A stretch of DNA of 41,471 nucleotides from a virus, in IMG/VR virus record IMGVR_UViG_3300023222_000391, positions 1-41,471 of that record. One strand, written 5' to 3'. Shown here piece by piece: positions 1 through 6,987 of this stretch. The position numbers and the translations under genes are program-made. A model generated the notes under the pieces. That model was not told the DNA's origin. It searched no databases and was given only the letters and a program-made list of their open reading frames with translations. Position 1 is the stretch's first letter. The number at the start of each line of letters is the position of its first letter.

Positions 1-158
1 TGGATGCAGGTATATCTTCCATTATAATCCCTCTCACACTATTTGACAAGCAAGGCAACCAAATAGACATAGTTCATGACATTCATAGAATAGAACTGCC
101 TAAATCCTGGAAGTGCATTGAAAGTTTATCTAAGGTAACATGTACAAACGTACAATGA
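1..158 (+). CDS. 3' part of a secreted/membrane virion-type protein that starts at 41012
   Basis: The frame is open from base 3 to a TGA at 156-158 and encodes a tail beginning DAGISSII. The same residues occur at the end of the gene that starts at 41012, and bases 1-26 equal 41328-41353. Joining 41012-41327 to 1-158 gives 474 nt, an uninterrupted frame of 157 codons plus stop, so this is the C-terminus of one gene cut by linearising a circle. The tail continues with IPLTLFDKQGNQ and ends in CTNVQ. It contains two cysteines and no recognised domain. Its stop overlaps the next start (ATGA). Function unknown. Confidence 0.8.
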   Translation, partial: DAGISSIIIPLTLFDKQGNQIDIVHDIHRIELPKSWKCIESLSKVTCTNVQ

Positions 159-310
159 CTGACAATCTACAAGAACAAATTGATAATATTCAAGAGCATC
201 TCAACAGGATAGGCGCAAAACAAATGGATATTATAGCATACCTTGAGAAAGTCTTAGAGGACAAATCAGTTCTACATGACGCCCATAAGCAAGCCCTGTC
301 AAAGATCTAA
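155..310 (+). CDS. Small hypothetical protein, 51 aa, helical
   Basis: The ATG at 155 overlaps the TGA of the upstream gene (ATGA), a coupling used throughout this genome. The product (MTDNLQEQIDNIQEHL...) is charged and leucine/isoleucine spaced, so it is probably a short coiled coil. It has no cysteines and no membrane segment. No family recognised. Confidence 0.65.
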   Translation: MTDNLQEQIDNIQEHLNRIGAKQMDIIAYLEKVLEDKSVLHDAHKQALSKI

Positions 311-313
311 GAA

Positions 314-463
314 ATGATCTCTAAGAATATTATCAGATTTGAAGCTGCCACGCCTGATGATATTGATAAACTTGCTTACGAACTAGGAAAGATGACACCT
401 GGTAATGACATTTTTGTTACAAACAAACCTGCTGATATATGGTATTGTGAGAAGAAGAAATGA
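314..463 (+). CDS. Small hypothetical protein, 49 aa
   Basis: The ATG lies 3 nt after the previous stop and the frame ends in TGA at 461-463, overlapping the next ATG (ATGA). The product (MISKNIIRFEAATPDDIDKL...) is acidic in the middle and ends in CEKKK. Its last 63 bases are copied in inverted orientation at the far end of the contig. The size, coupling and absence of a better overlapping frame support it. Function unknown. Confidence 0.6.
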   Translation: MISKNIIRFEAATPDDIDKLAYELGKMTPGNDIFVTNKPADIWYCEKKK

Positions 464-525
464 CATGCTCCTCATGTGGCAAAGGATTCATCACCCAAAT
501 AGAGTACCAAGACAGATCTATAATG
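401..525. repeat. Left arm of a 125-bp perfect inverted repeat with the contig end
   Basis: Bases 401-525 are the exact reverse complement of 41347-41471. The copy here sits in a normal reading context (two coupled genes). The copy at the contig end interrupts a gene whose true continuation is at base 27. The breakpoint has the 7-base identity CATTATA/TATAATG. This is the pattern of a template-switch or assembly chimera rather than of a functional repeat. Confidence 0.85.
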
Positions 526-597
526 CAATACCCGATATTCTGCAGCAACCTGCTTTGCACTTGGGGGAAAAGAACAAGACATTACGGCAACCCCTAA
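460..597 (+). CDS. Small zinc-binding protein, 45 aa
   Basis: The ATG overlaps the upstream stop. The product starts MTCSSCGKGFI, a CxxCG knuckle, and has a second pair of cysteines at residues 28 and 33 (C-x4-C), so it probably binds one zinc ion. It closes the small-gene run before the non-coding stretch. A longer frame from 405 covers the same bases but lacks the Cys pattern and the coupling. Role unknown; probably nucleic-acid or protein binding. Confidence 0.6.
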   Translation: MTCSSCGKGFITQIEYQDRSIMQYPIFCSNLLCTWGKRTRHYGNP

Positions 598-904
598 ATT
601 CATAATCATATAAAGAACCATTTCATACTAGTATCAGAGGCTAGAAAAGGAAATAATCAATACCTTCGGACTTTAAGTAATCGGTCATTTGACGCCTCTA
701 ACAAAACTTAAAATCTAGCTCTAAGTTAATAATATTGATATCCGGTATTCAAAGCATACACTGGTAAGAGACCGTTGAGGGGTTTGGTGGCCTTACAGAC
801 TTGCAAGATACATAGTGTAAACCCCCGCAGGATATCTTAATTAGTTCTCTAATACCCTCTAAAAGTTAACTTTTTTAGGCAAGTATACCCACCAAAAATA
901 GGGT
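598..904. other. Intergenic region with a possible structured RNA and promoter
   Basis: No convincing frame lies in these 307 bases. The stretch 737-836 can close on itself: GATATCC (737-743) pairs with GGATATC (830-836), and GGGGTTT (779-785) pairs with AAACCCC (819-825). An A/T-rich box (CTTAAAAT, about 706-713) sits roughly 27 nt before the outer stem and could drive it. AAAAGTTAACTTTT at 861-874 is a perfect 14-bp palindrome and could be an operator. The region separates the small-gene run from the virion module. Confidence 0.5.
737..836 (+). ncRNA. Possible structured non-coding RNA, about 100 nt
   Basis: A 7-bp outer helix (GATATCC/GGATATC) and a 7-bp inner helix (GGGGTTT/AAACCCC) enclose a roughly 33-nt loop. 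Despite the 7-bp closing stem there is no T-arm or anticodon arm, so it is not a tRNA. The strand is a guess from the upstream A/T-rich box. No known RNA family is recognised. Confidence 0.3.
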
Positions 905-1192
905 ATGACTACGCCAAATTGGGCAGATATGGGCACCTATGGAAGGTACATAAGACGTGGATTGAACCTTTTGATGTCAGAGGTCAAACTGGAAGAAATA
1001 AAACGTACAGAACTCCAGAAAAATTACAAGATTGAAGATATTGACAGGATGATTAACATAGTAAACACACTCTCCAAAGCAGGAATAGCTCAGGCCAAAC
1101 TTGCCAAAGTCTCTGACCTTGACCAAAGGGTAAGATATCTGGAAGGACTAAACAAAGCTAAACAGACTCACGAGGAGTTTGCCAAGAGATGA
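905..1192 (+). CDS. Small helical protein upstream of TerL (possible TerS)
   Basis: A 95-residue, charged, mostly helical protein that opens the virion module after a non-coding gap. The middle (ELQKNYKIEDIDRMINIVN) looks amphipathic. Its place two genes before the large terminase would suit a small terminase subunit or packaging regulator, but I see no clear HTH and the assignment rests on position only. A TATA-like AAGTATACC lies about 24 nt before the ATG. Its stop is overlapped by the next start. Confidence 0.75.
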   Translation: MTTPNWADMGTYGRYIRRGLNLLMSEVKLEEIKRTELQKNYKIEDIDRMINIVNTLSKAGIAQAKLAKVSDLDQRVRYLEGLNKAKQTHEEFAKR

Positions 1193-1425
1193 AAGTCCTA
1201 GAACACCATATAATACTAACCAAGTATGGTGAAGATGTCTATGTTGATGAAACAACAATTAGAAGTGAATATCCTGATGAAGTTGGTAGAATAGAAAACA
1301 TTGCAGTGATCTCTGGAAATCTTACAGGAGAAAGAGTAACACTAACACAAGATGAAATCGTTGAACTGAAGGAAATACTAGACGAGTTAATCTACAAAGA
1401 ATCACAGAGAATTGGTAATAAATGA
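1189..1425 (+). CDS. Hypothetical protein, 78 aa
   Basis: The start overlaps the upstream stop by 4 nt (ATGA) and the stop overlaps the next ATG. The product is acidic with beta-like stretches (HHIILTKYGEDVYVDETTI) followed by a helical end (DEIVELKEILDELIYKES). It belongs to the pre-terminase run of coupled small genes. No family recognised. Confidence 0.75.
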   Translation: MKVLEHHIILTKYGEDVYVDETTIRSEYPDEVGRIENIAVISGNLTGERVTLTQDEIVELKEILDELIYKESQRIGNK

Positions 1426-1583
1426 ACGAATGGGCTTTGTTTTATTTGTGGGCTACGGTTATGATAGTACTATATATGATGGCAACCCATACTCCAGCAT
1501 CACATCTCTATGATAAACGATTTATACAACATTTGAAGGACGAAGCATTTTCTATGGGAATTAGAAAAGGATTTCAGAAATGA
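1422..1583 (+). CDS. Small single-pass membrane protein, 53 aa
   Basis: The ATG overlaps the previous TGA. Residues about 4-21 (WALFYLWATVMIVLYMMA) form one membrane segment, followed by a basic cytoplasmic-type tail. Its location just before the terminase is unusual for a membrane protein. Function unknown. Confidence 0.65.
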   Translation: MNEWALFYLWATVMIVLYMMATHTPASHLYDKRFIQHLKDEAFSMGIRKGFQK

Positions 1584-1729
1584 ATGAAAACGACATTGAC
1601 GAAATATTCAAACTTGCCACTCTAGTTAAACAAGATAAGGAAGACCTTAAGAAAGAACTGGAAGAAATACGCGACAGTATAAAAAACAAACAAGAAGCCC
1701 TTAGAAAACTATATCAGTTGTTAAGATGA
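1580..1729 (+). CDS. Small coiled-coil protein, 49 aa, before TerL
   Basis: The ATG at 1580 overlaps the preceding stop, and the TGA at 1727-1729 overlaps the ATG of TerL. The sequence (EDLKKELEEIRDSIKNKQEA) is a strong heptad coiled coil. It could be a packaging accessory subunit, but it is too short for a canonical TerS with a DNA-binding domain. Confidence 0.65.
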   Translation: MNENDIDEIFKLATLVKQDKEDLKKELEEIRDSIKNKQEALRKLYQLLR

Positions 1730-3501
1730 GCCTTGAAAATCGCATTACCCAACTAGAGGACGAATACCTGCCAAATGACTCACTGCCTATCTTACCGACT
1801 AATATCCTAAACTGGATAGAAAAGGCAAGACCCAGTATAGGCGGAAAAACTAGAAACTTTAACTTGTATCCGTACTGGATTGATATCTATGAGGATAACC
1901 ACCCTAACATCCTAGTTACAGCAGCCAGGCAGACATTCAAGACAACTGCATGCAGTGATATTATAGCATGTGACGCAACATCAAATAACAACGTAGAAGT
2001 ATCATACATTACAGATAATGAAGCACATAGAACTGCATTTTCCATGCAGAGACTAAGACGAAACACCTTTCTGGAAAATCCCATACTAAAACAATTCCTC
2101 CCACATGGAAGAGCCAGTGTGGGAACAATAAACCTCAATAACGGAAGTGTGATTTATTTACTGACTGATGAAAATGAATACAACCAAGGGGAAGGAAAGT
2201 CCAATTATCGTGTGGCATTGGATGAAGAACAATACCAGACAGTTGAATTTCTCACAAAAATCATGTATACCCTTAGCGCTACCAAAGGAAAAATCATAGG
2301 ATTTGGGATAGGCGGGGAAGCTGGCTCAGAATTTCACAGGTTATGGGAAAGAACAGACCAAAGGGAATGGATATATGATGATTCCTACTGGAGAGAGAAA
2401 CTAAAATTCGACAACAGAGGCAACATCATCAATTCTGACTCTGAGTTAAAATCCATACTAAAAGGCAGATGGGTACCACAAAAACCAGAGAATACACAGT
2501 ATAGAGGATACCATATCCCACAAACTATAGTTCCAACTATTCCCTTGTCAATTACAGACTCTATAGAAAAACATCACGCCCAACCTGAACTATCAATAGA
2601 ATACCAGCAAAAGAATTTCCCAAAATCTATCTTTCTCTCACATGCACTAGCTGAATTCTACAAGGCAGAAAGACGACCAATCACGCCAGAAATGGTATAC
2701 GCTTGCATGCACCCGTATCGATACCTGTCACTATTAAAATCTGAGGAAGTTCGTACTATCAAGGATATCTTTAAGAATGAAGTCAGGATACTAATGGGTG
2801 TTGATTTCGGATCTGGACCTGCATCTAGCAGCACTGTTGTTTCGATATTGCTCAACTGGCGCAAATCTGGAAGATATCAACTGGCTCACATTGAGGCTCG
2901 CCCACAGGAACACCAACTCAACCAATGCCGAGTTCTTGCAGAGCTTGGAACGAGTTACGGAGTGGATCATGGTGTCGGAGATCTCGGCTATGGACAAATA
3001 CAAGTCAAGCTTATCCAAGATGGTGGCACAGATTCACGAGGAAATAAGTTTAATGGATTGGGCAAGAAACGATTCCAAGGCTGTCGCACCATAGGAGACG
3101 AGACCAAGCCCCAAGCCAAATATGTTACAGATACAGACGAGCATGGAACCCAGCTAGGTCGATACCAGATAGACAAGACAACCAGTATCCAGGCATTCAT
3201 AGACAGGATAGGAACTCGAATCCCTCACCCCAATAATACTAGAGAAGAATATTCAAGACCTATCCTAATGATACCATTTAAGAATGAATACGAGACAGAC
3301 TGGCTAGTGAAAGACTTTTGTTCTATTACCAGAAAAGACCTATCCAAAGATCCTGATGTCACTACAGATGAGGATCCTAGGCAGAGAGCTACCAAGTGTT
3401 TTAACCACCCACCAGATAGTGTCATGAGTATCATTTACTGTTTCGTCGCAGACGAAAACTTTGAAGAGAAGGCCTTTAGTATACGAGGAGTTGGCAGATA
3501 A
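1726..3501 (+). CDS. terL: Terminase large subunit (DNA-packaging ATPase/nuclease)
   Basis: A 591-residue packaging motor that docks on the portal and pumps and cuts viral DNA. ATPase part: the Walker A-like motif AARQTFKTT (residues 66-74, Lys72) is of the phage RQxxKT kind, and Walker B is VALDEE (163-168, Asp166-Glu167). Nuclease part, RNase H-like: Asp360 in MGVDFGSG, Asp419 in GVGDLGYGQ and Asp564 in HPPDSVMSI are the expected acidic ligands. The length is normal and the start is coupled to the upstream gene. The last residues (FSIRGVGR) are encoded again in two downstream copies, which suggests insertions at the 3' end of this gene. Virion genes follow. Confidence 0.95.
   Translation: MSLENRITQLEDEYLPNDSLPILPTNILNWIEKARPSIGGKTRNFNLYPYWIDIYEDNHPNILVTAARQTFKTTACSDIIACDATSNNNVEVSYITDNEAHRTAFSMQRLRRNTFLENPILKQFLPHGRASVGTINLNNGSVIYLLTDENEYNQGEGKSNYRVALDEEQYQTVEFLTKIMYTLSATKGKIIGFGIGGEAGSEFHRLWERTDQREWIYDDSYWREKLKFDNRGNIINSDSELKSILKGRWVPQKPENTQYRGYHIPQTIVPTIPLSITDSIEKHHAQPELSIEYQQKNFPKSIFLSHALAEFYKAERRPITPEMVYACMHPYRYLSLLKSEEVRTIKDIFKNEVRILMGVDFGSGPASSSTVVSILLNWRKSGRYQLAHIEARPQEHQLNQCRVLAELGTSYGVDHGVGDLGYGQIQVKLIQDGGTDSRGNKFNGLGKKRFQGCRTIGDETKPQAKYVTDTDEHGTQLGRYQIDKTTSIQAFIDRIGTRIPHPNNTREEYSRPILMIPFKNEYETDWLVKDFCSITRKDLSKDPDVTTDEDPRQRATKCFNHPPDSVMSIIYCFVADENFEEKAFSIRGVGR
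3474..3500 (+). repeat. 27-bp direct repeat, copy A (3' end of terL)
   Basis: Bases 3474-3500 are identical to 3872-3898. The repeat encodes the TerL C-terminus SIRGVGR and the first bases of the stop codon. A diverged third copy lies at 4128-4150. Confidence 0.9.
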
Positions 3502-3502
3502 A

Positions 3503-3877
3503 TTGACTAAACAAAAAATATGTGTCACATTCCCTGCTTTACCTGCAGACAAGAAAAGATGTACGAAATATTCAAAACAGGATAAAATCCAAATGAGAAA
3601 ATATCACAAGAAAGGATTATCCTATACCATAATTGCACAATTAATGAAGTGTTCTTACAATACAGTAATGTCTGCATGTGACTCAACAGCTCGTCAAAAG
3701 ATCTATGCCCGTAATGCCAAATATAACAGAGCCAGATGGAAAAATGCCACTAAAAAGGAGAAACGTAAATTGCTTGATACGAGTAGTGAATCTCAACGTA
3801 TCAGATATGCAAACGACCCAGAATTCAGATGCCATACTGCCTATCGTATGAAAAAATGGAGAGAAGAAAATCTTTAG
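3503..3877 (+). CDS. HTH DNA-binding protein of homing-element type, inserted behind terL
   Basis: A 124-residue basic protein. Residues about 37-57 (KGLSYTIIAQLMKCSYNTVM) form a clear helix-turn-helix. The C-terminal half is rich in Lys/Arg/Tyr, like the accessory parts of phage homing endonucleases, but no HNH or GIY-YIG catalytic core is visible. TTG at 3503, just after the terL stop, is the likeliest start; an in-frame TTG inside terL (3461) and ATG 3594 are alternatives. The gene is flanked by a 27-bp direct repeat of the terL end, so it looks like an inserted module that recreates the terL tail behind itself. Confidence 0.75.
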   Translation: MTKQKICVTFPALPADKKRCTKYSKQDKIQMRKYHKKGLSYTIIAQLMKCSYNTVMSACDSTARQKIYARNAKYNRARWKNATKKEKRKLLDTSSESQRIRYANDPEFRCHTAYRMKKWREENL

Positions 3878-3898
3878 TATACGAGGAGTTGGCAGATA
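3872..3898 (+). repeat. 27-bp direct repeat, copy B
   Basis: Identical to 3474-3500. In the terL frame the sequence reads KKIFSIRGVGR then TAG, an intact copy of the TerL tail that is now outside terL. It overlaps the end of the HTH gene in another frame. Confidence 0.9.
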
Positions 3899-3904
3899 GA
3901 CAGA

Positions 3905-4147
3905 TTGATTGTATATATTGTGGTTCATGGGGAGTATTCGGATTATCAGATAGATGGTGTGTTTGAAAACCAGAAATCAGCGATTAAGTATGTTGCTTCA
4001 TATAACTATAGACCATATGACACAAAAATTGAAGTGTGGGAAGACACTAAACATATGAAAACACTCAACTTTGATTTGGATGGAAAACTTCAACTTGATT
4101 GGGAAAACAAAATAGATGAAAGAGAATCTTTAGTATTAGAGGAATAG
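3905..4147 (+). CDS. Small phage-type protein, 80 aa (DUF7336-like fold suspected)
   Basis: It starts with TTG at 3905, placed just after the repeated terL tail exactly as the preceding gene starts after the original tail. The opening (VYIVVHGEYSDYQIDGVFENQKSAIKY) resembles small phage proteins of the form VYVV-H-Y...GVF-s-e-AxxY; the family name is from memory and tentative. The end overlaps, in another frame, a third degenerate copy of the terL tail (IFSIRGIGK then TAA). This makes it the second module inserted at the same site. Confidence 0.65.
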   Translation: MIVYIVVHGEYSDYQIDGVFENQKSAIKYVASYNYRPYDTKIEVWEDTKHMKTLNFDLDGKLQLDWENKIDERESLVLEE

Positions 4148-4150
4148 GGA
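4128..4150 (+). repeat. Diverged third copy of the terL-tail repeat
   Basis: CTTTAGTATTAGAGGAATAG differs at a few bases from the 27-bp repeat. In the terL frame it encodes FSIRGIGK and reaches TAA. The encoded tail is better conserved than the bases, which suggests it was once under selection as a TerL C-terminus. Confidence 0.7.
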
Positions 4151-4158
4151 AATAATAA

Positions 4159-4166
4159 TATAAATA
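4159..4166 (+). promoter_or_regulatory. TATA-like box for the gene at 4191
   Basis: TATAAATA lies about 31 nt before the ATG at 4191, the archaeal TATA distance for a leaderless transcript. Confidence 0.45.
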
Positions 4167-4190
4167 ACGAAACCACTTAAATATTACGAC

Positions 4191-4370
4191 ATGAGATGCA
4201 GGCTCTGTTTTGTTACTACACAGGCACCGGATACTCCAAACTGGGAGAACTGGCAAATATGTCATGGTTGCGCAATGTCAATATCAAAATTCTACAAACA
4301 CAAAAGGATTCACGGCACTGGTGGCACATACATAAAACCATTAATATCAAAATCAATGATAGAGCAATAA
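4191..4370 (+). CDS. Small zinc-finger protein, 59 aa
   Basis: The sequence has CRLC at residues 3-6 and CHGC at 24-27, two Cys pairs spaced as in a zinc ribbon, then a basic tail (KFYKHKRIHGTGG). A TATA-like box stands 31 nt upstream. The stop codon TAA (4368-4370) lies inside the late promoter of the next gene. An overlapping frame (4196-4381) lacks any such pattern and is rejected. Confidence 0.65.
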   Translation: MRCRLCFVTTQAPDTPNWENWQICHGCAMSISKFYKHKRIHGTGGTYIKPLISKSMIEQ

Positions 4371-4383
4371 CACTCAAATAAAA
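4366..4383 (+). promoter_or_regulatory. Late viral promoter motif, copy 1
   Basis: AATAACACTCAAATAAAA; AACAC begins 36 nt before the ATG at 4405. It is nearly identical to four other copies upstream of virion genes. The CAAATAAA part falls where an archaeal TATA box would be for a leaderless mRNA. Confidence 0.75.
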
Positions 4384-4404
4384 AAACACGAAAATTATCA
4401 TATC

Positions 4405-4761
4405 ATGGCAATCGGTTCCGGACACAGTGTGGCATCAGAAGCTGACATATCCGGAACCAAGGCTGCAGGTGTTGACTGGTTTGCAGCTGATCTATCACCA
4501 ATAGCACCACAAACCCCGACCAACCACCCCGCAAAATGGGTCGTACAAATTTCCCTTTCAGCAAGTGCGGGAGTGGAGATAACATGGGATAGTACGAATT
4601 ACACTAAACTAAATACTGGAACTGATCTGACTGCCGATGTTCTTTACCGGTTTGCATTCACCTTACGGGTTGGTGACACATTTAACATTAGGACTGTCTC
4701 AGGAGCTGCAACTGTAACTGTTGATTTGTGCAGAATAGAAGAGTATCCGGATGAGGCATAA
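4405..4761 (+). CDS. Probable virion structural protein, 118 aa
   Basis: First gene after late promoter copy 1. The product is beta-rich, Thr/Ser/Ala-rich and low in charge (KWVVQISLSASAGVEITWDS, TVSGAATVTVDL), typical of phage head or tail decoration proteins. It starts a run of four fibre-like genes between the terminase and the portal. No specific family recognised. Confidence 0.7.
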   Translation: MAIGSGHSVASEADISGTKAAGVDWFAADLSPIAPQTPTNHPAKWVVQISLSASAGVEITWDSTNYTKLNTGTDLTADVLYRFAFTLRVGDTFNIRTVSGAATVTVDLCRIEEYPDEA

Positions 4762-4763
4762 TC

Positions 4764-4958
4764 TTGAGTACCCCCTGCCTTGCACCTCAAGGAATTTCAA
4801 TACCACAACCCAAGCTAGAATTTTGTCTGTCTCCACAAGCAGAAGCCGCACCTGGAGGAGGCGTTGCAACAGACTTTCAGGTAAGAGTCGCTGGAACCCC
4901 AACTAATTTCGAAGTGCGTGTAGCAACTGTTTCAACCCAGTTTGAGGTGAGAGTATAA
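4764..4958 (+). CDS. Short repeat protein, 64 aa, fibre-associated
   Basis: TTG start 3 nt after the previous stop. The C-terminal half has three imperfect repeats (TDFQVRVAG, TNFEVRVAT, TQFEVRV), about 11 residues each, which could form a short beta structure at the foot of a fibre. The stop overlaps the next ATG (TAATG). Probably translated with its neighbours. Confidence 0.6.
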   Translation: MSTPCLAPQGISIPQPKLEFCLSPQAEAAPGGGVATDFQVRVAGTPTNFEVRVATVSTQFEVRV

Positions 4959-5785
4959 TGGTATTACGAGAAGATAATCCAGATGCCACAATTGCCGATG
5001 CTGATAAGATTTCTTGGCTTGATGTCAGTGATTCTGATAATGACAAGAATACGACTGCAACACTGTTTGGAACCTATTCAGACGCACGAACAGGAACACT
5101 GACAAACAAGTCACTTGCACTAGGATCCAATACTGTTACTGGAACTTCAGCACAATTTGATACGGCAGTAACTGATGATAATTTTGCTTATGAAGGAGAA
5201 GCAAACACCTGGGGAACAGACAACCAAAACATTGCAGCTACAGGCAAATGGCAAGAGGCAGGGAATAGTATATCTCCAATTGGCACTCACACCCAGTGGA
5301 TCCCAGCCGGAGCTTGGGGAACTGTCACTACCAATGGTGCAGAGTTTGCAGAGCTAGAGCTTGCTACCAATGATATTATGCTACAAACATTTAACTTTGA
5401 TACGACCACTTCTGAAAAGGTACAGTTCTGGTGGGAACCACCAGCAGAATGGAATGCAGGAACAATTACATTTAATGCAAAATGGACTGCTGCTTCAGGA
5501 TCTGGCACTGTAATCTGGACGTTAGCAGGCCATAGTTATAGCGACAGCGATGCAATAGATGTTGCCATTGGTGGAACGCCAGCATCCACTGCAGCTGATA
5601 CACTACTTACTGCCAATGATATGCACAACACTGCAGAATCTGGGAATGTCACAATTGCAGGTGCAACCAAAGGAGAAGCTATCTTACTACAGATATCAAG
5701 AGACATATCCGATACACTGTCAGCTGATGCCAAGCTCATTGGAGTAAACATTACATATTCATCCGATGAGGCTACAAAGGATTGA
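4958..5785 (+). CDS. Virion fibre or appendage protein, 275 aa
   Basis: Beta-rich, with the TGTLTNKSLALGSNTVTG stretch that is widespread near the N-terminus of phage tail and head fibres. It then has aromatic, carbohydrate-binding-like segments (VQFWWEPPAEWNAGTITFNAKW). The start overlaps the upstream stop and the stop overlaps the next ATG. It probably forms part of a surface appendage for host recognition. The exact fold is unknown. Confidence 0.75.
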   Translation: MVLREDNPDATIADADKISWLDVSDSDNDKNTTATLFGTYSDARTGTLTNKSLALGSNTVTGTSAQFDTAVTDDNFAYEGEANTWGTDNQNIAATGKWQEAGNSISPIGTHTQWIPAGAWGTVTTNGAEFAELELATNDIMLQTFNFDTTTSEKVQFWWEPPAEWNAGTITFNAKWTAASGSGTVIWTLAGHSYSDSDAIDVAIGGTPASTAADTLLTANDMHNTAESGNVTIAGATKGEAILLQISRDISDTLSADAKLIGVNITYSSDEATKD

Positions 5786-6498
5786 TGAGTAATCCGTCTT
5801 TATGGCCTAGAACCAGTATAAACAGAGGAGGATTTTTACCTTCTGATGTGGCTGCACTCATATGTTGGTATGACGCATCAGATCTTGCCACAATTACGGA
5901 ATCCAGTGGAGATGTCTCCCAATGGGACGACAAATCCGGCGAAGGGAATCATTTGGTTCAAGCAACAGGTGTAAACCAGCCAACTACAGGTGCAGATACA
6001 CAAAACGGCAAAAACGTAATCACCTTTAATGATGCCTCTGAATACCTGCATGTTGATTCATTTGTTGGTGGATCCCTTTCCCAACCAAACACAATATTCA
6101 TAACATTGTTACCTGATTCTGATACCGCAGCTCTGCATACTTACATAGATGGTGATACTTCTGGTCAGAGACAGCTTATAGACCAATTAACAACTACTGG
6201 AAATTACAGAATTTTTGCCGGTAACAGTACTCCTTCAAGTACCGTTAGAAACACCTCATTTACACAGCTTACTGCTGTCTTTAATGGTGCCTCCTCCAGT
6301 CTTAGGGAAAACGCCTCTGAAATTCATACTGGTAATGTAGGTTCCAATCCGGTAGACGGAATTAATGTTAATGCCAATGTAAACGAGGCATTGGGAGGAA
6401 CAATAAGAGTCGGAGAAATTTTAATTTATGATGCTGAAATAACAGGTACTGATTTGACATCCATTGAACAATATTTAGTAAACAGGTGGGGAACATAA
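5785..6498 (+). CDS. LamG/concanavalin-like lectin-domain virion protein, 237 aa
   Basis: The pattern ICWYDASDLATI, VSQWDDKSGEGNHLVQ, NGKNVITFND is characteristic of LamG-like (concanavalin A-type jelly-roll) modules in phage tail and head proteins. The ending (GEILIYDAEITGTDLTSIEQYLVNRWG) is the usual closing strand-helix. The domain covers the whole protein and probably binds host surface sugars. ATG 5785, coupled to the previous stop (TGATG), is preferred over the TTG one codon upstream. Confidence 0.8.
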   Translation: MSNPSLWPRTSINRGGFLPSDVAALICWYDASDLATITESSGDVSQWDDKSGEGNHLVQATGVNQPTTGADTQNGKNVITFNDASEYLHVDSFVGGSLSQPNTIFITLLPDSDTAALHTYIDGDTSGQRQLIDQLTTTGNYRIFAGNSTPSSTVRNTSFTQLTAVFNGASSSLRENASEIHTGNVGSNPVDGINVNANVNEALGGTIRVGEILIYDAEITGTDLTSIEQYLVNRWGT

Positions 6499-6508
6499 CG
6501 TCATTATT

Positions 6509-6811
6509 ATGACTGAAATAAAATTTGTCGATACAGCAGACTTTGATTCTCAAGAGACACTAATGAGAACAAAATATAGAATACCCCGTAAGGGCTTCAG
6601 AGCATCTGACGGCGTACTACAACCAGATAAAACAGGTACAGAAGAATATTCAAGACCTCTGACTAGCAAGATCTTAGTTGGAATCTTTGCCACTTACAAC
6701 GATATAGATATCACAGAAGAAGCACTGGAATCAAGATTGTTGACAGATCAGGAAAAACAGATCAGAACAGATGACAGAAAAACGGGTATTGAATCTCTGG
6801 TGGTGGAGTAA
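6509..6811 (+). CDS. Hypothetical protein, 100 aa, virion module
   Basis: It follows the lectin gene after 10 nt. The sequence is mixed alpha/beta with a charged C-terminal helix (EEALESRLLTDQEKQIRTDD). No family recognised. Position suggests a structural or assembly role. Confidence 0.7.
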   Translation: MTEIKFVDTADFDSQETLMRTKYRIPRKGFRASDGVLQPDKTGTEEYSRPLTSKILVGIFATYNDIDITEEALESRLLTDQEKQIRTDDRKTGIESLVVE

Positions 6812-6814
6812 AAT

Positions 6815-6927
6815 AATGACTGCTGTCATAGTCACAACTGGAACCTTGGATGCAATAGTTACTAGCAAGCCCGCCAACTGCCATTGTAATCACTGAAGCA
6901 GAAGCAATAAGCAATGTAGGACTCTAG
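6815..6927 (+). pseudogene. Short frameshifted gene remnant
   Basis: ATG 6815 opens a frame MTAVIVTTGTLDAIVTSKPA that stops early. Shifting frame near 6875 continues with a similar pattern, AIVITEAEAISNVGL, to TAG at 6925-6927. The two halves resemble repeats (AVIVT.../AIVIT...). Either a small gene has lost its frame, a base is wrong in the assembly, or the repeat is fortuitous. Confidence 0.35.
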
Positions 6928-6941
6928 TTATACACTAGAGT
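6921..6941 (+). terminator. Hairpin between the fibre genes and portal
   Basis: ACTCTAGT-TATAC-ACTAGAGT forms an 8-bp stem with a 5-nt loop just before late promoter copy 2. It could terminate or process the upstream transcript. No strong T-tract follows. Confidence 0.4.
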
Positions 6942-6950
6942 TCTCAATCA

Positions 6951-6968
6951 AATAACACTCAAATAAAA
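6951..6968 (+). promoter_or_regulatory. Late viral promoter motif, copy 2 (portal operon)
   Basis: AATAACACTCAAATAAAA; AACAC begins 34 nt before the portal ATG at 6988. Confidence 0.8.
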
Positions 6969-6987
6969 ACACCGCCATTTTTAACAC

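Noticed and set aside
405-605. 66-codon frame overlapping 314-597
   Set aside because: Two coupled frames (314-463 and 460-597), the second with a CxxC motif, explain the region better; this frame has no motif and starts inside a gene.
737-836. tRNA gene suggested by a 7-bp closing stem
   Set aside because: No T-arm, anticodon arm or CCA-like end in the right places; 100 nt without an intron-like insert.
2798-3094. 98-codon plus-strand frame inside terL
   Set aside because: Alternative frame of the nuclease domain; no conserved pattern.
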